Below, piece by piece: positions 1 to 7,864 of a DNA stretch of 64,000 bases. A model generated the notes under the pieces. The model made no database searches. It saw nothing but the letters and a program-made list of their open reading frames with translations, and was not told the origin of the DNA. Source of the stretch: Mesorhizobium sp. B4-1-3 (lineage in GTDB: Bacteria > Pseudomonadota > Alphaproteobacteria > Rhizobiales > Rhizobiaceae); the NCBI RefSeq assembly GCF_006439355.1, contig NZ_VFTG01000013.1, forward strand, positions 1-64,000, written 5' to 3'. Position numbers and translations under genes: made by a program. Every line of letters begins with the position of its first letter. Positions within the stretch are counted from its first letter, which is position 1.

Positions 1-327
1 GATCTACACGTCGCCCCGTTCCGTGAAGACGGCGAGACCTACGGCACGCCGACCTGGATCTGGTCGGTCGTTGTCGACGACGACCTCTATGTGCGCGGTT
101 ACAACGGGCAGAACTCGCGCTGGTATCAAGCCGCGGTCCGGCAACGCGCCGGGCGCATCACGGCCGCTGGCATGACGAAAGAGGTCTCGTTCGAGGCGGT
201 CGACGGCGCGATCAACGATCGGATCGACGACGCCTATCGCCAGAAATACCGCGCCAGTCCTTACCTCGCGCCGATGATCAGCGCCCGTGCCCGCGCGGCG
301 ACCGTTCGCGTCACGCCGAAAGATTAG
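1..327 (+). CDS. DUF2255 family protein, 5' truncated by window edge
   Basis: The frame is open from the first base and ends with TAG at 325-327, so the start lies outside the window; 108 residues are visible. The sequence matches my memory of the small DUF2255 family: an early V-A-P-F-R segment, a TPTWIW stretch, a YNG..SRWYQ block and a C-terminal PYLAPMISARARAATVRV block. The biochemical role of the family is not established. It lies about 100 bp before an MFS transporter gene on the same strand and may share its transcript. Confidence in the family is fairly high; function is unknown. Confidence 0.75.
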   Translation, partial: DLHVAPFREDGETYGTPTWIWSVVVDDDLYVRGYNGQNSRWYQAAVRQRAGRITAAGMTKEVSFEAVDGAINDRIDDAYRQKYRASPYLAPMISARARAATVRVTPKD

Positions 328-429
328 GAGGCCGCCAGCCACCATCGAAATCGAAGGCGAGTGCTATCCAGAAGCAATGCTGCGGCGCTCCGGATTGTAA
401 CGGGCGAAGACGTCCGAGGAAGAACAACA

Positions 430-1626
430 ATGTCTATGACCATGCTCCAGCGGTCGGCCTCGCCGACCGATAGGTCCCTCTTGTCCCTGATGGCCTCGGT
501 CTTCGCCGTTTTCCTGGTCACGGGCGCGGTGCTGCCAGCCTTGCCGCTACACATCCATGAGGGCCTCGGCTTCGGTCCCTTCATGGTGGGCCTCGCGACA
601 GGCGCGCAGTTCGCGGCATCCCTGCTCTCGCGCCTGTGGTCCGGTTCAGTCTCCGATCGCCACGGACCCAAACGCGCTGTGTCGGCGGGGTTGATTATGG
701 CGGCGCTCGCCGGCCTGCTTTACATCCTGTCCCTTCTCGCCGTTCGCACTCCCGCATTGTCGGTAGCGATCTTGCTCGTAGGACGGGCGCTCCTCGGAGG
801 CGCGGAAAGCTTCATCATGACCGGCGCCCAGAGCTGGTGCCTGACGCTCGCCGGTCCGGGCAACGCCGGAAAGATGATCGCCTGGATCGGCACGGCGATG
901 TTCGTGGCGCTGGCGATCGGCTCCCCTCTTGGCAGTTTCCTCTATGCACACTGGGGCTTTGCGGCGATCGGCTTGGCGACCTTCGCCGGCGCGGTGGTCA
1001 CGCTGGCGCTCGTCATGCCTATCCCGTCCGTCAAGCCGGTGCCGCAGGGCGACAAACCCGTTGCCAAGGTTTTGAAGGCCGTCTGGCTTCCTGGTACGGG
1101 CATGGCCTTCGCCGGTCTCGCATACGGCGTTATGACCGCCTTCTCCGTGCTGCTATTCGTGCAACGGGGCTGGGAGCCAGCCTGGCTTCCCTTCACCGCC
1201 TTCGCCATCGCGCTGATGGTCGCGCGCGTCTTTTTCGGGGCGTTGCCAGACCGGCTCGGGGGGGCGCGCGCGGCGATGATCTTCGTTGTCATTCAGAGCG
1301 CGGGCATCGGCCTGATCTGGGTCGCTCCCGTCGCCTGGGTCGGCTTTGCGGGCGCCGCCATCGCGGGCTTCGGCTATGCGCTCGTCTATCCGGGATTCGG
1401 CATGGAGGCCGTCGGGCATGCGCCGGCCGCTTCCAGCGGACTGGCCATGGGTGTCTATACTGCCTTCTTCGACCTGTCGCTGGGCGTCCTGTCGCCGATG
1501 CTCGGGCTTGTCGCCAATACCACCGGAATCGGGACGATCTTCCTCATCACCGCGCTTCTTGGGTTGTGTTCTGTCCCGATCGCGGCGCGTCTCCTTCTCT
1601 CGTCTCCCCAACCTACATACAGGTGA
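430..1626 (+). CDS. MFS transporter (arabinose-efflux/YhhS-like exporter)
   Basis: A 398-residue hydrophobic protein with about 12 predicted membrane segments, the usual major facilitator length. Between the second and third segments is the loop motif A variant (W-S-G-S-V-S-D-R-H-G-P-K-R), typical of drug or sugar-efflux MFS proteins; a second copy of the motif (GALPDRLGG) starts the C-terminal half. It should sit in the inner membrane and export a small molecule by proton antiport; the substrate cannot be read from sequence. I chose the ATG at 430 because the frame upstream of it lacks membrane-protein character. Its 3' end overlaps the convergent ABM gene by 14 bp. Confidence 0.85.
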   Translation: MSMTMLQRSASPTDRSLLSLMASVFAVFLVTGAVLPALPLHIHEGLGFGPFMVGLATGAQFAASLLSRLWSGSVSDRHGPKRAVSAGLIMAALAGLLYILSLLAVRTPALSVAILLVGRALLGGAESFIMTGAQSWCLTLAGPGNAGKMIAWIGTAMFVALAIGSPLGSFLYAHWGFAAIGLATFAGAVVTLALVMPIPSVKPVPQGDKPVAKVLKAVWLPGTGMAFAGLAYGVMTAFSVLLFVQRGWEPAWLPFTAFAIALMVARVFFGALPDRLGGARAAMIFVVIQSAGIGLIWVAPVAWVGFAGAAIAGFGYALVYPGFGMEAVGHAPAASSGLAMGVYTAFFDLSLGVLSPMLGLVANTTGIGTIFLITALLGLCSVPIAARLLLSSPQPTYR

Positions 1627-2035
1627 CGGGGCCTCCTGCGTGGCCCTTCGATTTGGCGCACAGCAGGATCGGGGTGGTAGGAATCAATTTGAGGGACGTC
1701 ACCATCTTTTCAGTCGAAGTCTTATATCTGAGAAAATGCGGCGACTTGATATGTGCTTCATAGGCGCTTTGGCTGGCATAGACCTCGAGTAGGCGGATGT
1801 GCGTAGGGTTGTCGGTGATGGCGACCGAATGAAGCATGAGCACGCCGGGCTCCAGTCGCACCGATGCCTCCTGTTCCTCGGCCAGGATCGCTTTGTAAGC
1901 GTCGAGCTGCTGAGGATCGACCTCGATCTCGGCGATTCGGACAACCGGCTGCGCCGGGTTTGGCGCAGCGTTTAGTGCGACCTCGGAGGCCGCTAAGAGG
2001 GCGACGCCTATTGCCATCGTGATTACCTTCATCAT
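1613..2035 (-). CDS. Exported antibiotic-biosynthesis-monooxygenase (ABM) domain protein
   Basis: About 140 residues. An N-terminal hydrophobic segment ending near A-L-N-A-A-P looks like a cleavable signal peptide. It is followed by a single ABM-like ferredoxin-fold domain: V-V-R-I-A-E-I-E-V-D at the first strand, then the E-P-G-V-L-M-L-H and Y.S..AY..H..SPHF segments usual in putative quinol monooxygenases such as YgiN. Those enzymes are cytoplasmic, so the signal peptide is unusual and points to a periplasmic member. Three adjacent start codons exist (GTG 2038, ATG 2035, ATG 2032). It is convergent with the MFS gene and lies downstream of the SDR gene on the same strand. Substrate unknown. 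Confidence 0.7.
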   Translation of the reverse strand: MMKVITMAIGVALLAASEVALNAAPNPAQPVVRIAEIEVDPQQLDAYKAILAEEQEASVRLEPGVLMLHSVAITDNPTHIRLLEVYASQSAYEAHIKSPHFLRYKTSTEKMVTSLKLIPTTPILLCAKSKGHAGGPVTCM

Positions 2036-2250
2036 CACAAGCCTATTGCTTTCCTGGCGTTGGCTCCTCGCCCGCCAACCGCCTCACCTCCGCCAAATAG
2101 CTCGCCCGGTGGATACGCTCCTGAAGGACAGGGCGTTGCGACTGAAATTCCCGCAAGTGGCTCGACCGCGGCTCAGCGCGAGCTGGGCGCGCGGAAAATC
2201 CAATCGGGCCTCGGCGTCGCGTTGGTGGTCTCCACGCATGCGAGCAAGGT

Positions 2251-3018
2251 TCAGTGAGCCGTAAAGCCGCCATCGACCGGCAAACCGACGCCGATCACGA
2301 AACTCGCGCCGGGGCTGCACAGCCACAGCACAGCGGCTGCCACCTCCTCCGCCTGGCCAAGGCGGCCGATTGACTGCTCCTTCATGATCTCGTTCATGGC
2401 ATCAGCCTGGCCTTTCAGCATGTCCTGCACCATAGGCGTGTCGATGGTGCCTGGGCAGACGGCGTTGATGCGGATGCCGCGTGGCGCATATTCGACTCCG
2501 GCGCTCTTCGTCATCCCCAACACCGCATGCTTGGAGCCATGATAGGCGGCGCGCGAGGGCAGGCCGACGAGTCCGCCCAGCGACGAGTTGTTGACGATCG
2601 CCCCCGATCCTTGCGACCGCATTACCCGAAGCTCATGCTTCATACTCGCCCAGACGCCGAACTGATTGACCGCAACGACCCGCTGAAAGTTCTCGACCGG
2701 CTCGTCGGCCGCGTCGCTCGGCGGAACCTGAATGCCAGCATTGTTGAAGGCCATGTCGAGCCGGCCGTACTCGGCCACCGCACGATCGACCGCAGCTGCG
2801 ACCTGTCCCTCGTCAGTAACGTCACAGGCAACGCCGATGGCGACGCCCCCTTCGTCAGCGATTCGGGCCGCTTCCTTATCGGCGAGCGCCTTGTCCCGAT
2901 CAGCGAGCACGACCGATGCGCCGCTCTGGGCGAATGCGCGCGCAGCCGCGAGGCCCATGCCCATTGCGGCACCCGTCACGAAGGCGACCTGACCGCGAAA
3001 ATTATAAGTTGGATTCAC
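2251..3018 (-). CDS. SDR family NAD(P)-dependent oxidoreductase
   Basis: 255 residues, the normal classical-SDR length. Visible motifs in order: TGAAMGMG cofactor-binding glycine motif near residue 16, an acidic residue at the end of strand 2 (V-L-A-D-R-D) that favours NAD, NNAG near residue 92, the catalytic Ser in N-N-S-S-L-G-G, the YHGSK Tyr/Lys pair near residue 160, and the PG.IDTPM segment. It should be a soluble dehydrogenase or reductase of an alcohol or ketone; the substrate is not predictable. The divergent LysR gene about 730 bp away could regulate it, as is common for such pairs. Confidence 0.88.
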   Translation of the reverse strand: MNPTYNFRGQVAFVTGAAMGMGLAAARAFAQSGASVVLADRDKALADKEAARIADEGGVAIGVACDVTDEGQVAAAVDRAVAEYGRLDMAFNNAGIQVPPSDAADEPVENFQRVVAVNQFGVWASMKHELRVMRSQGSGAIVNNSSLGGLVGLPSRAAYHGSKHAVLGMTKSAGVEYAPRGIRINAVCPGTIDTPMVQDMLKGQADAMNEIMKEQSIGRLGQAEEVAAAVLWLCSPGASFVIGVGLPVDGGFTAH

Positions 3019-3751
3019 GCCTCTATCCTTGTGTAGTGCTATCGAATGCCCCTTTCCAACTGTATCGGTAATCCGATGCTACGCTAAGGTGCCTGGGATT
3101 GCATGCGGTTATGAGTTCTGCTCATCAACGCGTTACTGGCCGCATTTGCCCGGACCTCTTTGCAATGCGGACTGGCGGCTCGCCCGTCATTATGGTCCGC
3201 GGCTCGGCCGACTCTATGCAAACCGAACCTTCGGGGCACCAGCGCGGGCCGTGGCCCATCCCAGGGCGTTCGCATTCGACAGAGCGACCTCAATGCCGAC
3301 GTTCTCATGTGTGACGCCGGGTGTCGCCTGCCTCAGCTGCGTAAACACGCAGACGATCCCGCCCCCGTGGTGTGCTCGATGACAATGCACACCTTTGAGT
3401 GTGGCTCATTGCTTCGTTGAATCGAGCTGGGCTTTCGCGCGCACACCCCAAGGCAGAGAATAAACTCGAAAGCTGAAGCCTGTCAGGGCGGTGAGATGTA
3501 GCAGTGTGCCTCAGCTGCTGGGGACGCGATGAGCAGATAACCGCACGTTGCATCGGGAGGGATGGAGGAATGCTGCGTATCGACACGTGCCTTTTCTGCT
3601 TCCAGAACTGCCGGCGCGACTCTCGACAGGCGGCCCTACGCTATTCAGGTCGGCCATTTTGGCCTGCGCGATCATGATCGCGCTGAGCGCCTCTCCGATG
3701 AGAGATTGCAACATCCAAAGCTGTGCCTAGTCCTGCGCGGCGGTACGAAAC
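3019..3751. other. Intergenic stretch, no convincing gene
   Basis: About 730 bp between the divergent SDR and LysR genes. Every open frame here is short and has no recognisable domain. One minus-strand stretch around 3200-3330 reads like protein (an N-A-N-A-L-G-W-A-T-A-R-A-G segment) but is interrupted by a stop and lacks a start, so it may be the remnant of a lost gene. The region must hold the SDR and LysR promoters; I see no clear T-N11-A LysR box that I would defend. Confidence 0.4.
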
Positions 3752-4702
3752 GTGATTGAGGTGCGCCACCTTCGATACTTCGTAGCCGCAGCGGAGCATG
3801 GGAGCTTCCGAAAGGCCGCGGTGGCGCTCGAAATTCAGGAGTCGGCCGTAAGCCGCCGGATCCGAGACCTCGAAGATCACCTCGGAGCCTCTCTTTTTCA
3901 GCGATATAGTGGCGGTGTTCACCTGACGTTAGCGGGACACCGCTTTGTGCATCGAGCGCGCAAAGCGCTTCGACAGATCGACTATGGGGCAAAGGATGTG
4001 GCCGCTATCGGCCGTTCCGAGCTGGGACATATCAAGATTGGAATTTTCTCGTCGCTCGCGTCCGGCTTCCTTTCCGATCTGCTGCGCGCCTACAGCAAAG
4101 AACATGCGAGTGTGCGTGTCGAATTTACTGACGGTGATCCCGCGGATCATGTCGCCTCGATCCGGCGGCTCCAACTCGATGTGGCCTTCATCACGGGAAC
4201 CGCGAGGTGGTCAGACTGCGAATCAGAACAGCTTTGGTCCGAGCGTGTATTCGTGGTGCTTCCAGACGACCATCCGCTTTGCGCACGGCCGGAGCTTGGC
4301 TGGCATGATCTTGCAAACGAGCGGTTCATTGTGAGCGACGGAGCGCCTGGTCCGGAGATTCATGATTACTTGACGCAGCGCCTAGCCGACCTCGGACACC
4401 ATCCCGAAATCCACACACATCACGTTGGGCGAGACAACCTCCTTTCTCTTGTGGCGATCGGCCGCGGCCTGACGGTGATGAGCGAGGCGGGTACAGCGGC
4501 ACAGTTTCCTGGAACCGTTTACCGGCAGCTCGTCAGCGAGCTTCTACCGTTCTGCGCGGTATGGTCGGCCAGAAATGACAATCCCGCCTTCCGGCGCCTG
4601 CTCAGTCTGGCGCGAACCTTATCACGATCTGTAAGAGCGGCGGTCATTGCGACGATTTTCTTGACTTCCTCGCTGTCGCAAAACCCCGATCCGTGGCTAT
4701 GA
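3752..4702 (+). CDS. LysR family transcriptional regulator
   Basis: 316 residues from a GTG start; a classic LysR regulator is about 300. The N-terminal winged helix-turn-helix is clear (residues 1-62): R-H-L-R-Y-F-V-A-A-A-E-H-G-S-F then A-A-V-A-L and S-A-V-S-R-R-I-R-D-L-E, with the usual G-A-S-L-F-Q-R wing. A periplasmic-binding-protein-like effector domain follows (about 90-295), containing the I-G-I-F-S-S-L first strand and a V-V-L-P-D-D-H-P-L loop. It likely controls the divergent SDR gene or nearby cargo. Its 3' end overlaps the convergent DUF2274 gene by 59 bp, so cargo and transfer genes abut here without a spacer. Confidence 0.9.
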   Translation: MIEVRHLRYFVAAAEHGSFRKAAVALEIQESAVSRRIRDLEDHLGASLFQRYSGGVHLTLAGHRFVHRARKALRQIDYGAKDVAAIGRSELGHIKIGIFSSLASGFLSDLLRAYSKEHASVRVEFTDGDPADHVASIRRLQLDVAFITGTARWSDCESEQLWSERVFVVLPDDHPLCARPELGWHDLANERFIVSDGAPGPEIHDYLTQRLADLGHHPEIHTHHVGRDNLLSLVAIGRGLTVMSEAGTAAQFPGTVYRQLVSELLPFCAVWSARNDNPAFRRLLSLARTLSRSVRAAVIATIFLTSSLSQNPDPWL

Positions 4703-4874
4703 ACCGCTCCAGCATCGGGACGATCAAGCGAAGCGGATCGGCCGATGGCTGCCCAGCTTCACGGCCGAGGATCTCGGCATAGGCGACGAGATCGCGGTGA
4801 AGGCTGGCGGGCAGTTCCACCGTCACCTTCACCGGTTTGGCGTCGACAATCGGTCCCAATTTCAGCTTGGCCAT
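4644..4874 (-). CDS. DUF2274 domain-containing protein
   Basis: 76 residues, last gene of the trb operon, starting 2 bp after the TrbI stop. The sequence (M-A-K-L-K-L-G-P-I, then K-V-T-V-E-L-P-A-S-L-H-R-D-L, then a P-M-L-E-R-F-I-A-T-D-R-G-F tail) is characteristic of DUF2274, which routinely follows trbI in alphaproteobacterial ICEs and plasmids. The E-L-P-A-S-L-H-R-D-L-V-A-Y segment resembles the strand-helix of a ribbon-helix-helix regulator, so it may be a small DNA-binding protein acting on the transfer genes; that is inference. The end overlaps the convergent LysR gene. Confidence 0.85.
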   Translation of the reverse strand: MAKLKLGPIVDAKPVKVTVELPASLHRDLVAYAEILGREAGQPSADPLRLIVPMLERFIATDRGFATARKSRKSSQ

Positions 4875-4876
4875 CT

Positions 4877-6133
4877 TTAGCCTCCGTAGGGTTCGAGCAC
4901 GAGATCGCGCGTGACGATGACGCGAACGGGGAAACCCGGCCGGATAGTGAGCGTTGGCGCGACGTTGAGCTGGCGTTGGACGATCTGCTGGCCGGTCTGA
5001 TTGATGCTGTCTGATCCGCCGCGGCGCAGAGCCCGCACGATGTCGCTTTCCTGCCCGGACGATCCAGCCTCAGCGCCGATGCTGAGAATGGTGGATATTG
5101 CCGCGGCCTTGAACAGCTCGCCCCAATGATAGTCGACGCCGTCCTCGAGGCCGGCATAGCCTTCGGCGTCGGCGCCAGGCTGACGCTCAAGAACGATGGA
5201 GCGGCCATTGGGGAAGATCAGGCGGTTCCAAACGAGGAGGATGCGCCGCTGACCGAAGCCGACGCCATTGTCGTACTGCCCGATGACGCGCGTGCCTTGG
5301 GGCACGAGCAGGATCTTGCCGGTCGGGCTATCGTAGATATTCTCCGTCACCTGCGCAGTGATCTGACCTGGCAGATCGGAGCGGATGCCGGTGATGAGGG
5401 CGGCAGCGATGACGGCGCCGGCCTGCAGGACATTCTTCGACGCCGGCGCCGCAACGCGATCCGGCGAGACAGTGCGCTTGTCGGGGGCCTGGTTGAGGAA
5501 GGCGAGTTGGCGGTCCTGCGCCGATGGCGTCGCCGGCTGCGGCGCCAGGCCGAGGCTGGCGAGATCGGCCGGCGGCGTGGCGTTCGTAGTAGGCTGTGCC
5601 GAGGCTGCAGCACTGCCGGGCCGAGTCTCGGTCGAGGCGAACAGCCGCGCGGTCCGCGCCGCCTCCAGCTCCTGGGCCCGCCGCTGTTCCTCCGGGCTTG
5701 GCCCCACTGGGCCTGTGGCCGGCGTGCCGATCGCCGGCACGGCGGCGCCATTCTGCGCATTGAGGATAGGTCGGCCGAGGTCGCCGGGCAGCGGCGGCCC
5801 GAGCTTCGGGACGCCGGAATAATCCTTCGGCAATCCAGCGAGGCCATCCGGTGTCGAGCGGTTGTCCGTCGAGTACAGCTCCTGGCCTTGGCCGCCGTGA
5901 CGGGTCTGGAGCGCGTAGATCAACGCCCCGCCAACGCCGAGGCTCGCGGCGAGACCCAGACCAGCCAGCACCTTTCGGGACAGCCGGGTCACACGCGGCG
6001 GATCGGCGCGCAGCCGCATCGTCGCGGCGGGCTCGCCGGTCAGCGGCCGAGCCTCGTCGTCGGCCGGCTGGAGCTGGGGCGTCGAACCCTGCGACCGTCC
6101 CTCTTCCTTTTCGGGATCGCGTTCGTCGCTCAC
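4877..6133 (-). CDS. trbI: TrbI/VirB10-like conjugal transfer protein
   Basis: 418 residues. An acidic, proline-rich cytoplasmic N-terminus (1-60) leads into one membrane segment (about 63-80, L-A-G-L-G-L-A-A-S-L-G-V-G-G), then a long Pro/Gln/Ala-rich periplasmic linker and the conserved VirB10 beta-barrel domain (about 235-418). The latter includes A-G-A-V-I-A-A-A-L-I-T-G-I, the V-P-Q-G-T-R-V-I-G-Q-Y segment and the terminal R-V-I-V-T-R-D-L-V-L-E. VirB10 proteins bridge inner and outer membrane and form the outer-membrane core of the type IV secretion channel with TrbG and TrbH-type partners. The GTG start overlaps the TrbG stop by 4 bp. Confidence 0.95.
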   Translation of the reverse strand: MSDERDPEKEEGRSQGSTPQLQPADDEARPLTGEPAATMRLRADPPRVTRLSRKVLAGLGLAASLGVGGALIYALQTRHGGQGQELYSTDNRSTPDGLAGLPKDYSGVPKLGPPLPGDLGRPILNAQNGAAVPAIGTPATGPVGPSPEEQRRAQELEAARTARLFASTETRPGSAAASAQPTTNATPPADLASLGLAPQPATPSAQDRQLAFLNQAPDKRTVSPDRVAAPASKNVLQAGAVIAAALITGIRSDLPGQITAQVTENIYDSPTGKILLVPQGTRVIGQYDNGVGFGQRRILLVWNRLIFPNGRSIVLERQPGADAEGYAGLEDGVDYHWGELFKAAAISTILSIGAEAGSSGQESDIVRALRRGGSDSINQTGQQIVQRQLNVAPTLTIRPGFPVRVIVTRDLVLEPYGG

Positions 6134-7182
6134 GATGCCGGCCTCCCGTCAGTGCGGGAGATGCGGACGCGCTTCTGGCTCTTGCCCGCACCGAACCGCA
6201 ATTCGGCGGCGGCGAACAAGCGGTCCACTATCATATAGTTGCCGCGCACGCGATAATTCACCAGCTCGGAAGTGTCGCCCTCCGGCCCGACCACGAACAG
6301 CGGGGGCATCTCGCCCTGGCCGATGCCGCGCGGAAATTCGATGAACACCTGTTTCCCGTCATCGAAGGCGCGCAGCGGCCGCCACGGCGCGCGGTCGCCC
6401 GTCACCTCGTATCGGAAATTGACGCGCGCGAGATCGATGCCGCTGGAGACAGGCTGCACGGCCTCGGCCTGCTGGTTTTGACGGCGCAGCGCGATGAGCT
6501 GGTCCTGTGGATATTGCCAGGACACCGACGCCATGTAGGTCGAAGGCGTTGCGCGCAATTCCATGTGATAGGTGCGCCGGTCCGTGTTGATGACGAGATT
6601 CGTCATCAGCTCGGCGCGGGTGGGCTTCACGAGAATATGGATCTGTTTGGCAGCGCCAATGCCGCTCTCGGTATCGCCGATGATCCAGCGCACCGTGTCG
6701 CCGGCGGCGACGGGACCGGAACCGACGAGCTGCTCGCCGGGCTGAAGCGCGATGTCGGTGATCTGCCCCGGTGATGCGTAGACCTGATAGAGCGCGCCCT
6801 CGACGAAAGGATAGACCTGCATCGAGTTGATGAAGCCGTGGCGGGCGGGTTGGACGCGCGCGGCGGCGTTGGCTTGGTTCACGCGCGCGGCGGGATCGGC
6901 CGGTTCCGGCTCGGGCTTGCCGTCCTTACCGACTGGCTTCAACTGGCCGGGCAGCGGGAGCGGCTTCGGCAACTCCACGACCTGCACCGGTTTCGGCGGA
7001 TCGGCGGCGATGACAGCGGGCGCGGCATCGTCGTAGGAAATCTCGGGCGGTGGCGTGTGTCCGGCACAGCCCGCGAGCGCCGATGTGCAAAGCAGGAGAA
7101 GTGGCAAGCCGGATTTACGGAAACCCGGAACGGCATGGTTGAGGAAAGCCGGCCTTCCGGCTTTGCGGAAGGTCGGTGTCAT
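6130..7182 (-). CDS. trbG: TrbG/VirB9-like conjugal transfer protein
   Basis: 350 residues. A lipobox-like L-A-G-C near residues 37-40 follows a hydrophobic stretch, suggesting a lipoprotein or signal peptide. The VirB9 core follows: V-N-Q-A-N, Y-P-F-V-E-G-A-L-Y-Q-V-Y at the first strand, W-I-I-G-D-T and the C-terminal R-Y-E-V-T-G-D, D-D-G-K-Q-V-F-I-E-F-P and N-Y-R-V-R-G-N-Y-M-I-V-D-R-L motifs. It forms the periplasmic and outer-membrane core of the channel with TrbI. The first 30 residues carry two F-R-K-(A/S)-G units encoded by a short repeated DNA element and may be an insertion. ATG overlaps the TrbF stop by 4 bp. Confidence 0.95.
   Translation of the reverse strand: MTPTFRKAGRPAFLNHAVPGFRKSGLPLLLLCTSALAGCAGHTPPPEISYDDAAPAVIAADPPKPVQVVELPKPLPLPGQLKPVGKDGKPEPEPADPAARVNQANAAARVQPARHGFINSMQVYPFVEGALYQVYASPGQITDIALQPGEQLVGSGPVAAGDTVRWIIGDTESGIGAAKQIHILVKPTRAELMTNLVINTDRRTYHMELRATPSTYMASVSWQYPQDQLIALRRQNQQAEAVQPVSSGIDLARVNFRYEVTGDRAPWRPLRAFDDGKQVFIEFPRGIGQGEMPPLFVVGPEGDTSELVNYRVRGNYMIVDRLFAAAELRFGAGKSQKRVRISRTDGRPAS
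7109..7172. repeat. Two copies of a short CCGG-TTT-CGGAA repeat inside trbG
   Basis: The 5' end of trbG contains CCGGATTTACGGAAACCCGG at 7109-7128 and a related CCGGCTTTGCGGAAGG at 7157-7172. A third copy lies at 34581-34598 inside the strawberry-notch gene. Read in frame they encode F-R-K-(A/S)-G-x-P. They look like a small dispersed, partly palindromic element that can insert in frame in coding sequence. Confidence 0.5.
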
Positions 7183-7862
7183 TGTCCAAGTTCCTTCGAC
7201 CAGTTGATGGCGTTGATGTAAATTCCCAGCGGATTCTTTCGCAGCGTGTCGGCGTCGCGAGGGGGCTGCACGACAACCGTAAGGATCGCGGTCCAGCGCT
7301 CGGTGGAAGCCAGCGAGCCATCCTGATAGCGGCGCTCGATCCAGGCGATGCGGAAGCTCGATGGTGAAGCGCGGATCACCGACGACACCTCGACGGCGAC
7401 CTGCTGCTTGCCGACCTTGGCAAAAGGATCGTTGGCGCGGGCATAGTCGTTGAGCGCAAGCGCGCCGCCCTGTGTCGTGAAGTCGTAGGCGCGTAGCCAG
7501 TTTTGCCGCACGATGATCGGATCGGCGGGGATACTTCTGACCTGCTCAATGAAGCGGGCGAGGTAGAAGGCGATCTGCGGATCGTTCGGCTGATAGTCGG
7601 CGGTCGCTGGCGCGATCGCCTGCGCCTGGCCGAGCCGATCGACCTGTACCACCCAGGGCACGATCGAACCGTTGGCCGACTGCCAGACCAGCGCCGCCGA
7701 AAGCCCGCACGCGAGCGCCAGCGAGCCGAAGGCCATGTAGCGCCAGTTGCGGGCCTGCACGCGGGCGGAGCCGATGCGATCGTCCCAGACCTGCGCAGCG
7801 CGCTGATAGGGCGTCTCGGGCTGCGGGGCTTTGCCGTAGTGGGTGGATGGTCGCTTAAACAT
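7179..7862 (-). CDS. trbF: TrbF/VirB8-like conjugal transfer protein
   Basis: 227 residues. A short cytoplasmic N-terminus with the family hallmark P-Y-Q-R-A-A-Q-V-W-D-D-R-I-G leads into a single membrane helix (about 43-62, M-A-F-G-S-L-A-L-A-C-G-L-S-A-A). A periplasmic NTF2-like VirB8 domain follows, with W-V-V-Q-V-D-R-L-G, Y-L-A-R-F-I-E-Q-V-R-S-I and W-I-E-R-R-Y-Q-D-G segments. VirB8 proteins nucleate assembly of the inner-membrane complex. The ATG lies 2 bp after the TrbL stop and its stop overlaps trbG by 4 bp, so translation is probably coupled. Confidence 0.95.
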   Translation of the reverse strand: MFKRPSTHYGKAPQPETPYQRAAQVWDDRIGSARVQARNWRYMAFGSLALACGLSAALVWQSANGSIVPWVVQVDRLGQAQAIAPATADYQPNDPQIAFYLARFIEQVRSIPADPIIVRQNWLRAYDFTTQGGALALNDYARANDPFAKVGKQQVAVEVSSVIRASPSSFRIAWIERRYQDGSLASTERWTAILTVVVQPPRDADTLRKNPLGIYINAINWSKELGQ

Positions 7863-7864
7863 GG

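Noticed and set aside
2043-2250. Minus-strand remnant gene before the SDR stop
   Set aside because: Frames contain protein-like pieces (R-E-F-Q-S-Q-R-P-V-L-Q-E-R) but need frameshifts and match no family I can name.
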